This document shows, one piece after another, positions 12,007 through 24,435 of a stretch of DNA of 64,000 nucleotides (positions within the stretch are counted from its first letter, which is position 1; each line of letters opens with the position of its first letter). The notes below the pieces were generated by a model, which worked only from the letters and a program-made list of their open reading frames with translations, was not told the origin of the DNA and ran no database searches. Source of the DNA: Terebella lapidaria (taxonomy: Eukaryota > Annelida > Polychaeta > Terebellida > Terebellidae); the NCBI GenBank assembly GCA_949152475.1, contig OX424555.1, positions 72,865,499 through 72,929,498 on the forward strand, read 5' to 3'. The position numbers and the translations under genes are program-made.

Positions 12007-12960
12007 TAAAGAATTGTGATTTTGTCCAACTTCCCATATTTTGAGAACTTTAGACTTTTGATATGTTGTTCAGCATATATTTCTGTAATCAAATCACGAA
12101 TGATATGTAGTGTTGCAATTTTTTCCTATCTGGCCCCATTTGGGCCATAAAAGCCCTGGACTATAAGATACATGACAAAAAGCCTCCAGGGGCCTAGTGC
12201 ACCAAACCGTCCGTGAAGCGTCGGTGACCACGTCCGTCGTAAATCACCGACGTCCGTCCTGAATTCTGCGTCGGTCAGAAAGTTGGTTTGCACCAAGCTG
12301 TCGGTCGCTGAAAACTAACGTCCACTGGACGTAGAATCTGCGACTCCTACTGAGCAGTACAATATAAGTGGAGTAAAATATTTCTTATTTGCGCGATATG
12401 TTCACATAACACTCTGACAGCGTTGAGAACCAGCTGTTATCACAATTTTAATGATTGCAGAGTATCAGTATATTTATGCTAACGCCTGAGCTGTAATGAT
12501 GGTTGCATTGAGCGCGGAGAAATTATGAAACTGTATTATATCATTTCTTTTATATTTTTTTCCCAAATACTTCCGATATATTGATACACATTGAAAATGA
12601 TAACTCAATGTACACGAGAGATTATATTACGAAAGGGAAGATAACACTGCTCATGCACCAATAGGCATGTTATGGTTGGTCAGTTGCAATTATTTACCTA
12701 GTGTGTCACCCATTACTGAAGTACAATACATGTGTATTGGAATCGCACGGAGTAAAATGTACATTCATTGTCTACAGATTTATTTTAGGCTTCAATACGT
12801 TTATGCTTGCAGCTACAGTGTTTACAGGAGTTGTTACAGTAATTGTTTGTATAATTTAATGTCCACACCATACTTTTTCAGAATCATACTGTACGCGTAT
12901 TTCCTACGCCATCCATCCATGTACTATGCATTTTGACTGTTAAAACTGATAATCTTGACA

Positions 12961-13795
12961 AGGCCTAATAAAATTAATTTTCTGTTCCTCGTTCCCGCCC
13001 ACTATGTTCAGAAGCCTCCTGGGTTTTTTTTATTTGCGACTCTCAAATAAATATTAAAAGGTGTTCCCGCCCCTATTTTGAGGATAGTGAATGATCGAGA
13101 CACCGAATCACAGCATGCAACTTAGGCATATATTTAACTTACCTCCTTGTTTTCACTCTCCTCCAAATGAGACAAACGCTACCAGTTTTCAAAAGCAGTT
13201 TTTCTATGTGGTTACGTGTATGTAATAATACATATAAAATTGTGATCATGAATTGATTTACTATACTCCTTATGTATACTTCAATGGACATATTAACTAC
13301 TGGAACGGTTCTCCATAATTACTCATCATTGGAATATATTATCAACTGACGGTTTTGGATAATACTACTAGTACATAGAATCATCCTGTCTGTGCTGACT
13401 GCTAGGAAGATGGCACACCAGGCAGTAATGTCAAGGTGCCCGGCCAAGAGGTTTCAAACCTAAATAAATCAAGCCTCTAGAAATGAAATCATTAAAGTCA
13501 TGTGTTACACATGATTTCAATTCTTAATGCTTGATTTATTTGGGCTTGAATGCGTCTGTGCGGATTTTTTTTCAATCAATCAATAAATCAAATTTATTCT
13601 CATTTCATACGTATGAAATGTCGTCCCACCAAAAATAAAAAAATGAAAAGTGCCTCCCTACTCAATTTTCTCTTGAGCTGAGGACGGTACTGTTTGCAAA
13701 ATGAAAAAAGAAAAATAGAAAATAAAAAGTCCCTCCCTACCCAGTTTTGAAAAAATAGAAGGACGAGAAACAAAATATTATTTTTTTAGGCCTAA
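12961..13795. mobile_element. TIR element (MITE-like) with internal foldback
   Basis: The left end AGGCCTAATAAAATTAATTT with TCTGTTCCTCGTTCC matches the reverse complement of the right end (AGGCCTAAAAAAATAATATT with TTGTTTCTCGTCCTT), about 35 bp of inverted repeat. Length is about 835 bp with no transposase coding. A strong internal hairpin occupies 13451-13550. Target duplication is not clear because the ends are the self-complementary AGGCCT. Superfamily unassigned. Confidence 0.6.
13451..13550. repeat. Large imperfect hairpin inside the TIR element
   Basis: Left outer arm 13451-13474 contains TAAATAAATCAAGC; right arm 13529-13550 contains GCTTGATTTATTT. Inner arms AAGTCATGTGT and ACACATGATTT pair toward a one- to two-base turn near 13506. 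The region could extrude as a cruciform or be transcribed as a long hairpin. Confidence 0.7.
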
Positions 13796-16700
13796 CCAAG
13801 ACTCGAATAAGTATGCACCGATCCGTCGGTAGGCACGCTGACGCGTCGGACCAACGACCAATTTGCGACTTTTTGGTACACACCACACGGGTGGTGATCA
13901 CCGGTTCAAAATCAGTTTGAAGCTCGCCATAAATGCAAAACACAACTGTTCTACGGGCTTTCCTTGCGATCAAGTGGTACATTAAATATCTTGTTCAGTG
14001 TAATTTTCACGTGCTGATATCTGTTCCAAATGAATATGCTTGAAAACTGAGAAGCATAATATGATGATACGTACGTGACTCTCTAATTTCTGTTTTATTC
14101 AAAATAAATATGTAAAGCAAAACCTCCCATTACTATATATGCGGGCAACGTTTTTCAAACTTTATCAATAATAACTGATAAAATATTGTAATATCCAATA
14201 CCAAGTAAATAAAATGCAACAATATAACACTTGAAGATGGCTCTATGTTCAACTATTTCGGAACACTTCTTAAAACACTATGACAACAACCCAATCATAT
14301 TTTATACCACTGGAATCTTCTCGCTTATCCACAGTAATCTTGACCGTAGATGCACAGAAAAGTAACTTTTTTAGCATATCATCTAAAATCTCTTGGATGA
14401 CATCTGATAGTGTTTTACAACCTTAACAATCCATGTAAATTTCTGTTTCTCTGTTTGGATAGAGGGCTGAACAACGTCGTGGATTACCAGAGGCGCCTAT
14501 TGTCCCAACTCTGACCATTTTGACAGTCCTGAAGCCCAATATATCAACTGGCACTGGGTCACAACTGGGACGTTGACGAGTACGTGGCCATCTTTTTACG
14601 AGGCCATTATTGATCATGAAACCCAGCTAGTTTCCGTGTCCAAATTTACTGGAGGGTGTGAGAAAGACAATTCGCCTCAAACTCATCAGAAGCCGGTGTG
14701 AATTTTTCGAAGAAAAACATTGCACTTGATTGATGATTGATACATAAGTTATTATTATATGTTTATATTTAACAAAATATCAGGTAATTGATTAAGGTAC
14801 TATACTTATCAAACTAATGTAAGCCTACTTATGATCACGCTCATTAATTGCAAGACATAATGCCGGCAAAAATTGCAGAAAACTGTGGAATATCCCAGCG
14901 CTTGAATGGCCATACACTCTTGGGAAATGAATGATTTGCCGGACGTCGCAAATGTGTTACGTTGATCTTGAATGGGACATTGTCATATCAATTGAAGATC
15001 ACACAGCTGTACCCATAGTGATAAAGTAGAAGTCCCGAGGGAATTTGACAAGTGCTACTTTGGAAGGCTATTTTCTTGGGTGAATAGTACGAAGGACTGA
15101 TGCTGGCACTTCATCCATGTGTTTAGTTTGAAAAGAAACGGAAGATGGTGGGTACACCAAACCTTTGACTACCAGATATCTGTCTTATGAACGTGATTAT
15201 ATATCTCAGCGTTATTAGTGTGAATTTCAGTTAACGGTTGATTGCCCTGATCAATCATAGCAATAGTTTAAAACAATTACGTCATTCCCGCCTTCACACT
15301 CTGTGGACACGGGTTATTCTTTATTGATATTATCTCGACGCTGATAATTAATTCAATATTATCCATGTTCTTGAAGATATCAAGTATATATTCACACAGG
15401 GTAAGCGAGAATGCCGAGTTGCGCACTCGGCAAAGAAAAAATCTACCAGTATACGCAAGTATTTGCTCGAGAGACCACATCCTTGATTGGAAACCGCGAA
15501 GAGATTTCCAGATCTCCCTGGACTAAAAAAAACAAGCTTAACGAAGAAAGGAATTAACCTACTTGTTGTTACATTCCCAAACGGCATTTACCTAGTATTT
15601 GAACGTCTGTTCAAGTCTGAAACGTTTTCGTTGTTGCAGAGTTTCTATTATATATAATAAGAATATATTTCCTATAAAATAAGATTCATTACCATGATGG
15701 ATGACACACATGATGGATAATGGTAATACTCGACCGAATAATCTGTGATGATTTGACATATACAATAATGCTTAATTATAGTGGAGGGATTATACAATTC
15801 ATCGACAACTGGACTACAGTTGCTGTTATAATTACACAGTGATACGTGCATATATATTTATATATGACATGATAAGTCCAATAGTCAGTGTGATCAGAAT
15901 CACAGTCATGCCTGCAGCCAGGATCGATTGACTACAGGGATTACCAATGCCAAAAGAAGTAAAAAAAAAGTAGCCCGAATATGACATTCAAGAATAATTA
16001 GCTGGCGAATACTCATTATAATAGTATTATAGTTTGAAACTATAATTTCCACCTGCTTATGACTATCGAGATATTGACGTACTGCAACATCTGTAATTTA
16101 GTCTGACTTTGAAATATAAGTGTTCCCCAGACATGTATACATACCGCTCAGTTCCACTAAAATAATGAGCACAAACATCTTGAGAAGTAGGGAATATGTG
16201 CTGAGGACAATCGGATGATTAATATTGAAGCTTTCCAATAGTAAATACCCTAGTCACCGTAGAAGGTATACATTTAAAGGATCCCGATGCCATTTAAAAA
16301 CCATTAACACCACCCTATGAGTTTTGCCTAGGACCATCTGTGACTTAGAACATTCTAAAAGACTCAAATATTGTCTTGCGGAGTGATTATGGCCACCTGG
16401 TTGCTAAACGCAGACTAACACGAAGATGAGTTATAAATCTGAGGATAATGACAATCAGTGTCGCACAGAATCTGGTGGTATGTAATGACGTGGTGCGTCA
16501 TAGGAAATTCAGAAGTCAGCAGAGCTGATACACGATATCCAGTATCACTGATAGCGGTCACTTGTGAGAGTTGTTTAGTGAAATATTATTGTCCGTGTGA
16601 ACATGCACTTAATATGTGCACGTTGTATGTAATAGGCGGCATGTATGTACAAGTAAGTTCTCCATATAAGTCATCCATATCTACGTGAAGTCTGTACACG

Positions 16701-17089
16701 TAAGTACACGGAATTTGCACGTACATAAGACAACACCAGCGTGTAATATTCTTCGTTCATCTGTGCCTTATTGTGACTCACAGTTTATTCGTGAGTCACA
16801 GAATCTGATGAAATATGAGTTCATTTGTCAGTTGTTCTGATGTTTGGTCCCTCAATTCCAATGGTTATGACCGAACCACATTGACACATGATAAACATCA
16901 TGTTTGCAACTTGCTCAGGATTTTTTTCATTCATTAAAAACTTGATAAAAGAGTAGTAAGTTAGTGGCATTGGACCTGATTCACTTAGATCGTTTGCTAT
17001 CTAAATGGGAATTCAAGAGTTGGTAACCATGTATTATAATCTCTGAAAGCCATTTTCATACTGCTATTTTGAGGTTGCTTCATGCTGCA
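13796..17089. other. No gene seen; AT-rich sequence
   Basis: A short CG-rich patch at 13810-13890 (GATCCGTCGGTAGG, GACGCGTCGGACC) resembles words at 12199-12350 (CGTCCGTC, GCGTCGGT). Both may be terminal scraps of an older element. Short open frames at 14423-14617 and 15277-15587 show no homology I know, and no splice context supports them. Confidence 0.4.
16772..16800. promoter_or_regulatory. Perfect 10-bp hairpin with two AP-1-type sites
   Basis: TGTGACTCAC (16772-16781) and GTGAGTCACA (16791-16800) are exact inverted copies around a 9-base loop. Each arm contains TGACTCA or TGAGTCA, the AP-1/TRE consensus. No gene lies within several kb, so regulatory use is unsupported. Confidence 0.35.
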
Positions 17090-17600
17090 TTATCTGTTGT
17101 TTTGACATCATCAGATTGCGTGACTCATGAAACCTTGCCACAGGAAGCATGTAGCGTGACAAGGGTGATTGCACTTCATTGTTTGTTGCAAATATATACT
17201 GTTATATTACAGTATATTATTGACAGGTATGTATGACGCAAATAATCAATTTCCACGATTTCGTTTGAACATTGCATGACATCGGTTTCCGACGACACGT
17301 GGTGTGTACGCCTAGCTAGTGTTGTTACTCATAATGACTTCCGTGTGATTTTTGGTGATGTGGAGAGTGTATTGATGTTAATATGATACCCAAGTCCATT
17401 ATTGTCGCCGGACTGGGAACAGTGTATCAAATTCTGTTATTATCAAACTTTCATAGGAAATATTCTTTGTAATGTGATAAGGTTAAAAGAATCGGCATTC
17501 CAGCAAGCGACGAACGGGCCGTCGGGATTGGTTACATATACATAACAGGCTTGGGTTGTGCAAAATGCAATCTGTCTGCCATGGCCTGGGCAATAATTAA
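17090..17600 (+). repeat. Dispersed repeat D, copy 1
   Basis: Colinear with 37420-38010 and 44560-45130. Shared words include TCAGATTGCGTGACTCATGA, GTAGCGTGACAAG, TTCTTTGTAATGTGATAAGG and CATTCCAGCAAGCGAC. No conserved reading frame across all three copies. The other two copies belong to a longer duplicated block. Confidence 0.75.
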
Positions 17601-19860
17601 AATAATATGATGGAATCTTAACACCATTGCAATGCATTGAAAGGGTGTTTATATTACAATACGTAATAGCCCGATAATGGTTTTCCTAACAGATGTACTA
17701 GAATGATACAAAATAACAGATATTTATCAATTATTCCAATAATTATCATTTATTCAATAAAATAATCGAATTTGCACTCATTTGATGAATTCATTATAAC
17801 CGGGCACTGTCCAAGGTTCTGATTTATAATACCATCTGATAGTGATCAACAGAGCCAGATTCATGTATGTAGTCTTGTCCAGATTTTAGACCTGATCGAC
17901 GATGAAAGCCTGTACAGGAAATAGGGATTTCAGTATGATGTCTTCACATTGGAAGCTCACACTTGTTCAAATTACCATAATAATAGGCGATCAGGGGTCG
18001 GGGGAATCTATGTTTGCTCTTATTCCACACTCTTTCTCCCGGGCCACTTTGCACAAAGTTGTCATGCTTTAACGATTACGCGATCACAATGAATATATCA
18101 ACTGTCAAAAGTCGAATGTTTCATCACTGTATACCATGCTATGTATACCATGTACATATCACTGACAGCATATACTTATTACTAGTGGTTTACTGAAACA
18201 CTAGTAAACCTGAATAGAATACATTTTGGAATAGAAATAATACAGGGCAAATATTGATATACAATGCCAGGCTGGCGTATTCATGGAAATACAGTGCATG
18301 CACATGGATGTACCTACTGTACGCTCGATCGAGCAGTATAAACTGTCCAACTATTTTATTTTTAAAATGTTCAACACTTCATAGCCAAATGGAATATCAG
18401 GGACCGTGATTTTGAATGCATGGCAGCGAATGCTATCTCCCAGGTGCTGGCAATATCTTTGTTGGATCTTTAGTTGGAGCCTGCCCACGCAAAGTCGCCT
18501 TTGTTAATAGTAATCACTTACTGTCAGGTGGCATTCCTGCTGGATAAGAAAACAAAAGGAATTGGGATTTGTAACGTGTGTATTTCTTTCACCGGCAGAT
18601 CTGCTTTGTACTAATGTGCAATCAATCATTGTCGTAATCATGGTGTTTAGGGCGGACAAATGACACTCTATTACGTTGTACTGTATCATAAATTTCCAAA
18701 CTTACAGTACTCTAATATGTGGGCGCTCTAGCACAATTGCCAAATTTTTCAACCTGACTGGTTTACGTGTGCTATAAAAATATAAAACTATGTAAACAAG
18801 AAAATGCAGCTAACTGCGTGAGTCGACATCAGAGCACGAGCACATCATCAGCACCCTAGACAGCGGAATGTATCCTACTCAACGTTAACCCCCCCCCCCG
18901 GCCCAAAAAAAAAAATGTTACCATATCCTCCCCCACATGATTTCACTTCATTCCCGAATATTAGGATGAAAGCAAAGGCCTATTTCATTCATATTCCTAA
19001 TAAGTAAACATTTAATTTGAACTCAATGAAACAGATACGCCTACTAAAATGATATTGTACCTTAATAAAATATCATTAAAAATATTGGAAATTATGAGGA
19101 ATATCTGCATCTGATATCATGATAATTAACATATGCCCAGTGGGCTAATGAAAAGACCAGTTTAAAATATAAAGGATTATCTTAACACCTTGACATATAA
19201 AATACGTCAAATTATGGTAAATGTACCGTGGCATCGCAGACGAATCGTTGTGTTCACTACGTAAGACCGAGGAATGCCACCCGGCACACCCAGGCTTACA
19301 TGTATGCATGCACGAATTGCTGCACAGGACATTGTGTGCTCCAAAATACGCGTCATTGCGGTAAAATTTGCTTTGCATTCTGGGAACGTCAATTTCCATC
19401 GGCTCCGCCATTTTGACGTTTTCAAAACAATCTCAGCATTTTGCGTAATTTTCCATCGATTTATGCATAATGCATGTGTGGAATATTCAAAGTTTGCCAT
19501 CAATTCGAAATATGTCAAGGACGAAGAAAATTCTCATTTGAAGTAGGTGTCTAAAGGTTTACATGCCAAAACGGGCGTCGATAGGTTGGCATGAAACCTC
19601 CATAAAAAAGTCAGCACATAGACATGGTACAGAGTTGGGGGCTTCGCCCCCAACGCTCTAATATCACAAAAATCAAAAGATCTGTTCATATATCTCTATG
19701 AAATTCGTGACTTGCAACAAGTTGTAGAACAATGTGAAGATCGGTGTTAGAAACAACAGCCGACACGTGTTGAGAGTGAATTATAGTGGCTATTTCTTGT
19801 TTATTGGTCGCCGCATCAGCGACGGCCTATATCAAATAAAAAGTTACTTTAACTTCCGGT
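17601..19860. other. No gene seen; weak CpG-richer patch
   Basis: Mostly AT-rich. 19200-19450 is less AT-rich, has CpG and GCCATTTTGACG words, and is open on both strands for 90-100 codons. It could be an old promoter region or a repeat, but no start, splice or domain evidence supports a gene. Confidence 0.3.
19634..19654. repeat. Perfect GC-rich hairpin
   Basis: GTTGGGGGC, loop TTC, GCCCCCAAC: a 9-bp perfect stem in AT-rich surroundings. Confidence 0.8.
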
Positions 19861-20566
19861 GTAGACAAAGTACGTCTTTCGGGAATACCTGCTGAGGACC
19901 GCAGGTCCGAAAGGAGAAGTACCATGCGTGTTGAAAAGTGTACTTCGATGCGAACGAAATCTCTTCGCTGTTTGAGAGTTCAAAACTTGGTGAAAACTAA
20001 CGAAAATTGCAGCTAATCTAACCAAAATGGCAAGCATAATCATTTCAAAGTTGTTATCTGTGTTAAAATCGTTGATTCATTGTGTTTTACACACATTTTC
20101 AATCGTTTGAACTAAACCGGCAAATCAGGCAAGTTTCTCGCTTCGATTCAATGGCGGTTTCACCATTGCCTCGACAAACTCCGTGACACAGAAATACGGT
20201 GTAGAATCAAATCGAAACGGAAAATGTGTTGCGTAATGCTGAACAACATGTACGCATACACCAAGCCAGTTTCGATTTGATTCAACATCGTATAAAACCG
20301 CCATTGAATCGAAGCGAGAAAGTTGCCAGATTTTGCATCTTTGGTTCAAACGATTCAAGATGTTTGTAAAACATAATAAATCAATGATTTTAGTGCAGAT
20401 AATAACTTGTAAATGATTATCCAAGCCATTTTGGTAGGTTCAGCTGTAATTTTCGTTAGTTTTCACCATGTTTTGAGGTGTCAAACGGCGAATAGATTTC
20501 ATTCGCATCGAGGTACACTTTTATCATGCATGGAACTTCGTCTTTCGGACCTGCGGTCCTCAGCAG

Positions 20567-21035
20567 GGTATAAGCCAGAAATAGACTTGGAGATGCCTCA
20601 CACATTGAGGATTCCGTTTTAAGTGACGTCATTTCGCCAGATGTATGGTTGCCTAGGGAGACAACGCGAAGCGATATTGATCCACATGCTGGTTTATTTT
20701 GCGCGTGTGGAAGTCTGGTTTTGGGAAAAGCAAAAATTCCGATGGTATTCCCCGGGATTTGGAGTAGAGAAAGGTTTTGCTGAATGTATGCTATGTCGGC
20801 AATTGCGATCTGAAAACGAGCTAAATTGACAGGGGTCCTGTTCAACGTCATTTTATGAAAAATTGGTACTATCATGCTCTATAGTGACCTAGATTTTATT
20901 GAAGTACTATGATTATACTATCACACCCTGTCAACCGTTAAGCCCTAATTTTTTTTTGGAAAGGTGAAACGCACACCCGAAGTTGCCCAATTTAACATTG
21001 ATTTAAATGCAGACAATAATTGGTCATTTCAACCC
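20567..21035. repeat. Left terminal direct repeat (469 bp)
   Basis: Matches 21910-22378 at a constant offset of 1343 bases with no difference that I can see. Contains a CRE-like GTGACGTCAT. The same open frames occur in both copies and are repeat shadows. Confidence 0.85.
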
Positions 21036-21909
21036 TTAAGGAATCACAGAAATTTATTTTTTCATGCATCAGGATACTTGTAAAGGCATGAAATGATGAA
21101 TTGTGTGACCACTGAAGATATTCAATACAAATTAAAGAATATTTTGGCATGTTTGGCTGGGCTCCAAGGGAAATGGAAAATTACATGTTAAATACACTGA
21201 CGGCAATGATTGAGAAATTGTCTTCCACACTTATTGGAAGAAATATGTAACTATGTGTACAAATTTGTGTACGAAATAAAAATTATCATTATACAGGATT
21301 TATTCGAGGCCGACTGAGAGCCCAGAAACTGTGGAACACCCTCCACCCCCCCCCCCCCCCCCCGAGGTTGCAATTGACCAAAAATGGGTCGGCCTGGCGG
21401 GGCATCCGAGACTCATAAATAGCATGCCTCGTCACGTGGATATAGCACTGGACCTTACAGTGTGCATCTACATCATAAATATCAGTTGCTTAAAACCTAA
21501 TAAGCTGGTTTTTGCAAGTTTTTGTAGTTTTTGCTATGCTTTACAAACAATATATTGCGTTTCTTTTTGAATTAATATGTATTTTTCGTTAGAATTTGTT
21601 CAAAATAATGTTACTCAGCTAAGGAATATTTCACCAAATTGTATACAGTGCTAATTGCAATCACATCATGTATCAATCCTGAAAATTTGAAACATATCTT
21701 AGGAAAACTCAATTGGCTGTTGAACAATAAACGTTTGATATAGTGCTTCATTGGTGATTTTCAGCACTAGGGGGTACCGGTATGAATTGTGCTGTTACAT
21801 GAGAACGCAATGAGATATGAAGTAGATATTTTAGGTCCTGACTGGCCATATGTCACTCTACCTCATAGTAGAGTATCAAGTCTCTATTCACAATATTATA
21901 TATATGAAG

Positions 21910-22378
21910 GGTATAAGCCAGAAATAGACTTGGAGATGCCTCACACATTGAGGATTCCGTTTTAAGTGACGTCATTTCGCCAGATGTATGGTTGCCTAGG
22001 GAGACAACGCGAAGCGATATTGATCCACATGCTGGTTTATTTTGCGCGTGTGGAAGTCTGGTTTTGGGAAAAGCAAAAATTCCGATGGTATTCCCCGGGA
22101 TTTGGAGTAGAGAAAGGTTTTGCTGAATGTATGCTATGTCGGCAATTGCGATCTGAAAACGAGCTAAATTGACAGGGGTCCTGTTCAACGTCATTTTATG
22201 AAAAATTGGTACTATCATGCTCTATAGTGACCTAGATTTTATTGAAGTACTATGATTATACTATCACACCCTGTCAACCGTTAAGCCCTAATTTTTTTTT
22301 GGAAAGGTGAAACGCACACCCGAAGTTGCCCAATTTAACATTGATTTAAATGCAGACAATAATTGGTCATTTCAACCC
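21910..22378. repeat. Right terminal direct repeat (469 bp)
   Basis: Second copy of the 20567-21035 repeat. Its right edge abuts the duplicated AGCAG of the target. Confidence 0.85.
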
Positions 22379-22419
22379 AGCAGGTATCCCCGAAAGACGT
22401 ACTTTGTCTACTTCCGGTG

Positions 22420-24435
22420 CCGCTTAGCACAGTGCACCTTTTCCACCTGCCGCTCAGCGCACGAACTGATATTCTAGCACAAACATCATTCAATTTTATC
22501 AGTTTATTTGACTGACGATCTTACAGCAAGAATTTTGGCCAACGCATTTGTTTCATGCGGCGACCACTTTTGCTACTCTGGGTCCCTGACGTTTACTTGT
22601 CTAACGATGCCATAGAAAATGACGAGGTCCATCCATCACAATGCGACACGTGCTTATTATTTTCAATCAACATATCGGTAACTTTTTGACGTATCACTCT
22701 TAACAGTGTACGGTAGATCCCGGTGAAAGTTAGAATTAGTGTTAAGAAATGAAATAAAACGAAGTGATAAACCATGACAATGCATTCATTAAATGTTGCA
22801 TTATGTCCTCATTCGTTTCAGGTACAAACACGAAATGAGCCCCGTTTGTTATTCTTTATCAGGCAATTTCCGAAAACACTTTTCTAAAACTTTCCCAGTG
22901 CAGAGTTTTTGTTTTTCTCCGTCATGGATTTCCAACCCATTGCTCTCCTGATCTATTTTATCAGGAAAAATCCATTGTACCATATAAAAATGTCCCTTAG
23001 TGCGTATAGCACTGCTTGTCCCCATTGTTCCTACAATTCAACACTTATTAGGACAAATGAAAAAAAAATCACTTTAGGGCCTACGTCACAACTTTAGTGA
23101 TTTACGTCTTTGGTATCCGGACAATTGAATTGTTTCCAACGCCTTGTGAAACATTAGGACGAGTGCGGCATTCTCTGATACTGCCACTGAAACAGAATTA
23201 TAATGTATGTTATTGTGGACCAAGTCACTTTTCAACTCCAAGTTTGAGAATTATTTTGGCAAAAATAATTTGATCAAGTTCATAACTCAAAATACCGGGG
23301 ATGTCTCCTATTCAAGCCACTAATGAGCATCATCGGTTGTTGTCAATAGATATTTGGATTTATGATATTGGCGCCATGTTTTATAATATAAGTGAAGTGA
23401 TAGTCTTGCCAGTTAACCACCGACACAGGCCGTGCGTTGTGGAATGATGTTGCATCATCAATGCACGTAAACCATCAAAGAATATTGAAGATGGTCATTT
23501 GATATAAATCATAACATATCTATGTCATTCTCGCTTAAGGGTCAGAATCCTTCAACTGTGGAAATAAAAGGCCAGGAAAATCTTGGAGGAGTATGTGGTA
23601 TCTGTCATTTCAAGTGCTCCCAAGATTCTATTATGTGGCACCCAAGTATTCAATAACTATCAATTATCCTTCCCACGGTTACTAATAATTCCTCATCATT
23701 AGCTCATAGATCAACTGAACTATATCAAAATAATATAGGTGTACTGAAGACAATAAATAGTTAAAGTGGGGAACATTTATTATTGGGATCAATGAGGAAT
23801 TGTTTGTGTCCAGAAATGATTTCATGGTTTTACAATCATCAATATCACTGAATTAATTAACATAAATTTTGCCACTTCAGTCTATTATTGAGCACCAAAA
23901 ACAGTTAAAGCTATAACCACTCTTAGAATTGACAACATTTATTTAATCTGCAAAAGCTTCATTTTGTCTATAGAATGAGAATTCATGCAAATTTTGGTTT
24001 GGCACAAATTTTTAGTGAAGATGTAACTGAAGATATGGGGAAAATTTCGATCTTGTATTTTTTTCTACAATCGGGTATTATTACATGTAACTACAGTTTA
24101 AGAATAAAAGTATCAATCTGTTACGACCAATACAACTAGATTTTGTTGATGCCGGAGGCAAACGTAAAATACAGCATTTTGCAATAGAAACAAAACCCAA
24201 CCAATTAGATTATCCCAAGACAGAAAACACTCGCGTCATCAGGGGCAGAGAGTGTGTGAAATGTAGTTGTTTCTACTGTACACCTAATGGAATTAATATA
24301 CAACCTAAGAAGCTAATTTAGAAATCCGAAACAAATCCCACGGAATAGATACATGACAAGTACATAGGTACCTAATCACAAGCCAAAAGGCTACTGAGTT
24401 TATGTAATGTTTATTTTTCGAATGTTCACCGTTAA
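22420..24435. other. No gene seen
   Basis: AT-rich sequence without a supported exon, hairpin or repeat pair that I could find. The short open frame at 22909-23097 has no context. Confidence 0.4.

Larger units (their letters stand above)
8375..12150 (+). mobile_element. Fossil element with diverged inverted ends and GC-rich coding core
   Basis: About 100 bp at 8380-8480 (AAAAATTGCAACACTA, then AAAAGTCTAAAG) recurs inverted at 12030-12145, with the same two words in the same order. Between them lies an abruptly GC-rich block (about 8900-10600) with long plus-strand open stretches, and a less clear minus-strand block at 10685-11168. Inverted ends around a coding core fit a DIRS-type tyrosine-recombinase retroelement, a Polinton-like element or a large DNA transposon. 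I cannot choose between them and could not read a diagnostic enzyme. It is clearly broken and old, judging by the divergence of the ends. Confidence 0.4.
20567..22378. mobile_element. Young element with identical terminal direct repeats (LTR-like, non-autonomous)
   Basis: Flanked by the 5-bp duplication AGCAG (20562-20566 and 22379-22383), it interrupts the right arm of the Mutator-like element. The left arm of that element shows the unbroken site. Terminal direct repeats span 20567-21035 and 21910-22378 and enclose 875 bp with no retroviral-type coding. Long identical direct repeats plus 5-bp duplication fit a TRIM/LARD-type LTR relative, although the ends are GG...CC rather than TG...CA. 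It looks structurally whole and recent. Confidence 0.65.
19862..22410. mobile_element. Mutator-like foldback element (interrupted)
   Basis: The outer ends are TAGACAAAGTACGTCTTTCG and its reverse complement at 22391-22410. Both are flanked by the 9-bp direct repeat CTTCCGGTG (19853-19861 and 22411-22419), the length typical of Mutator-like elements. Without the 1.8 kb insertion it is about 732 bp and nearly all palindrome: arm 19862-20215 pairs with the region down from 20566 through words such as GTGAAAACTAACGAAAATT. Long TIRs with a 9-bp target duplication and no transposase fit a non-autonomous MULE. ATTCAATGGCGG and its complement mark the inner arms around the centre near 20230. Confidence 0.8.

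Noticed and set aside
12199-13890. CGTCGGT-rich patches as TIRs of one element spanning 12199-13890
   Set aside because: The similarity between the patches is short, partly in direct rather than inverted orientation, and does not extend as expected of TIRs.
20456-20875. 139-codon minus-strand frame, repeated at 21853-22218
   Set aside because: It occurs because both terminal direct repeats are identical, and it runs out into unrelated flanks in each copy; not a gene.
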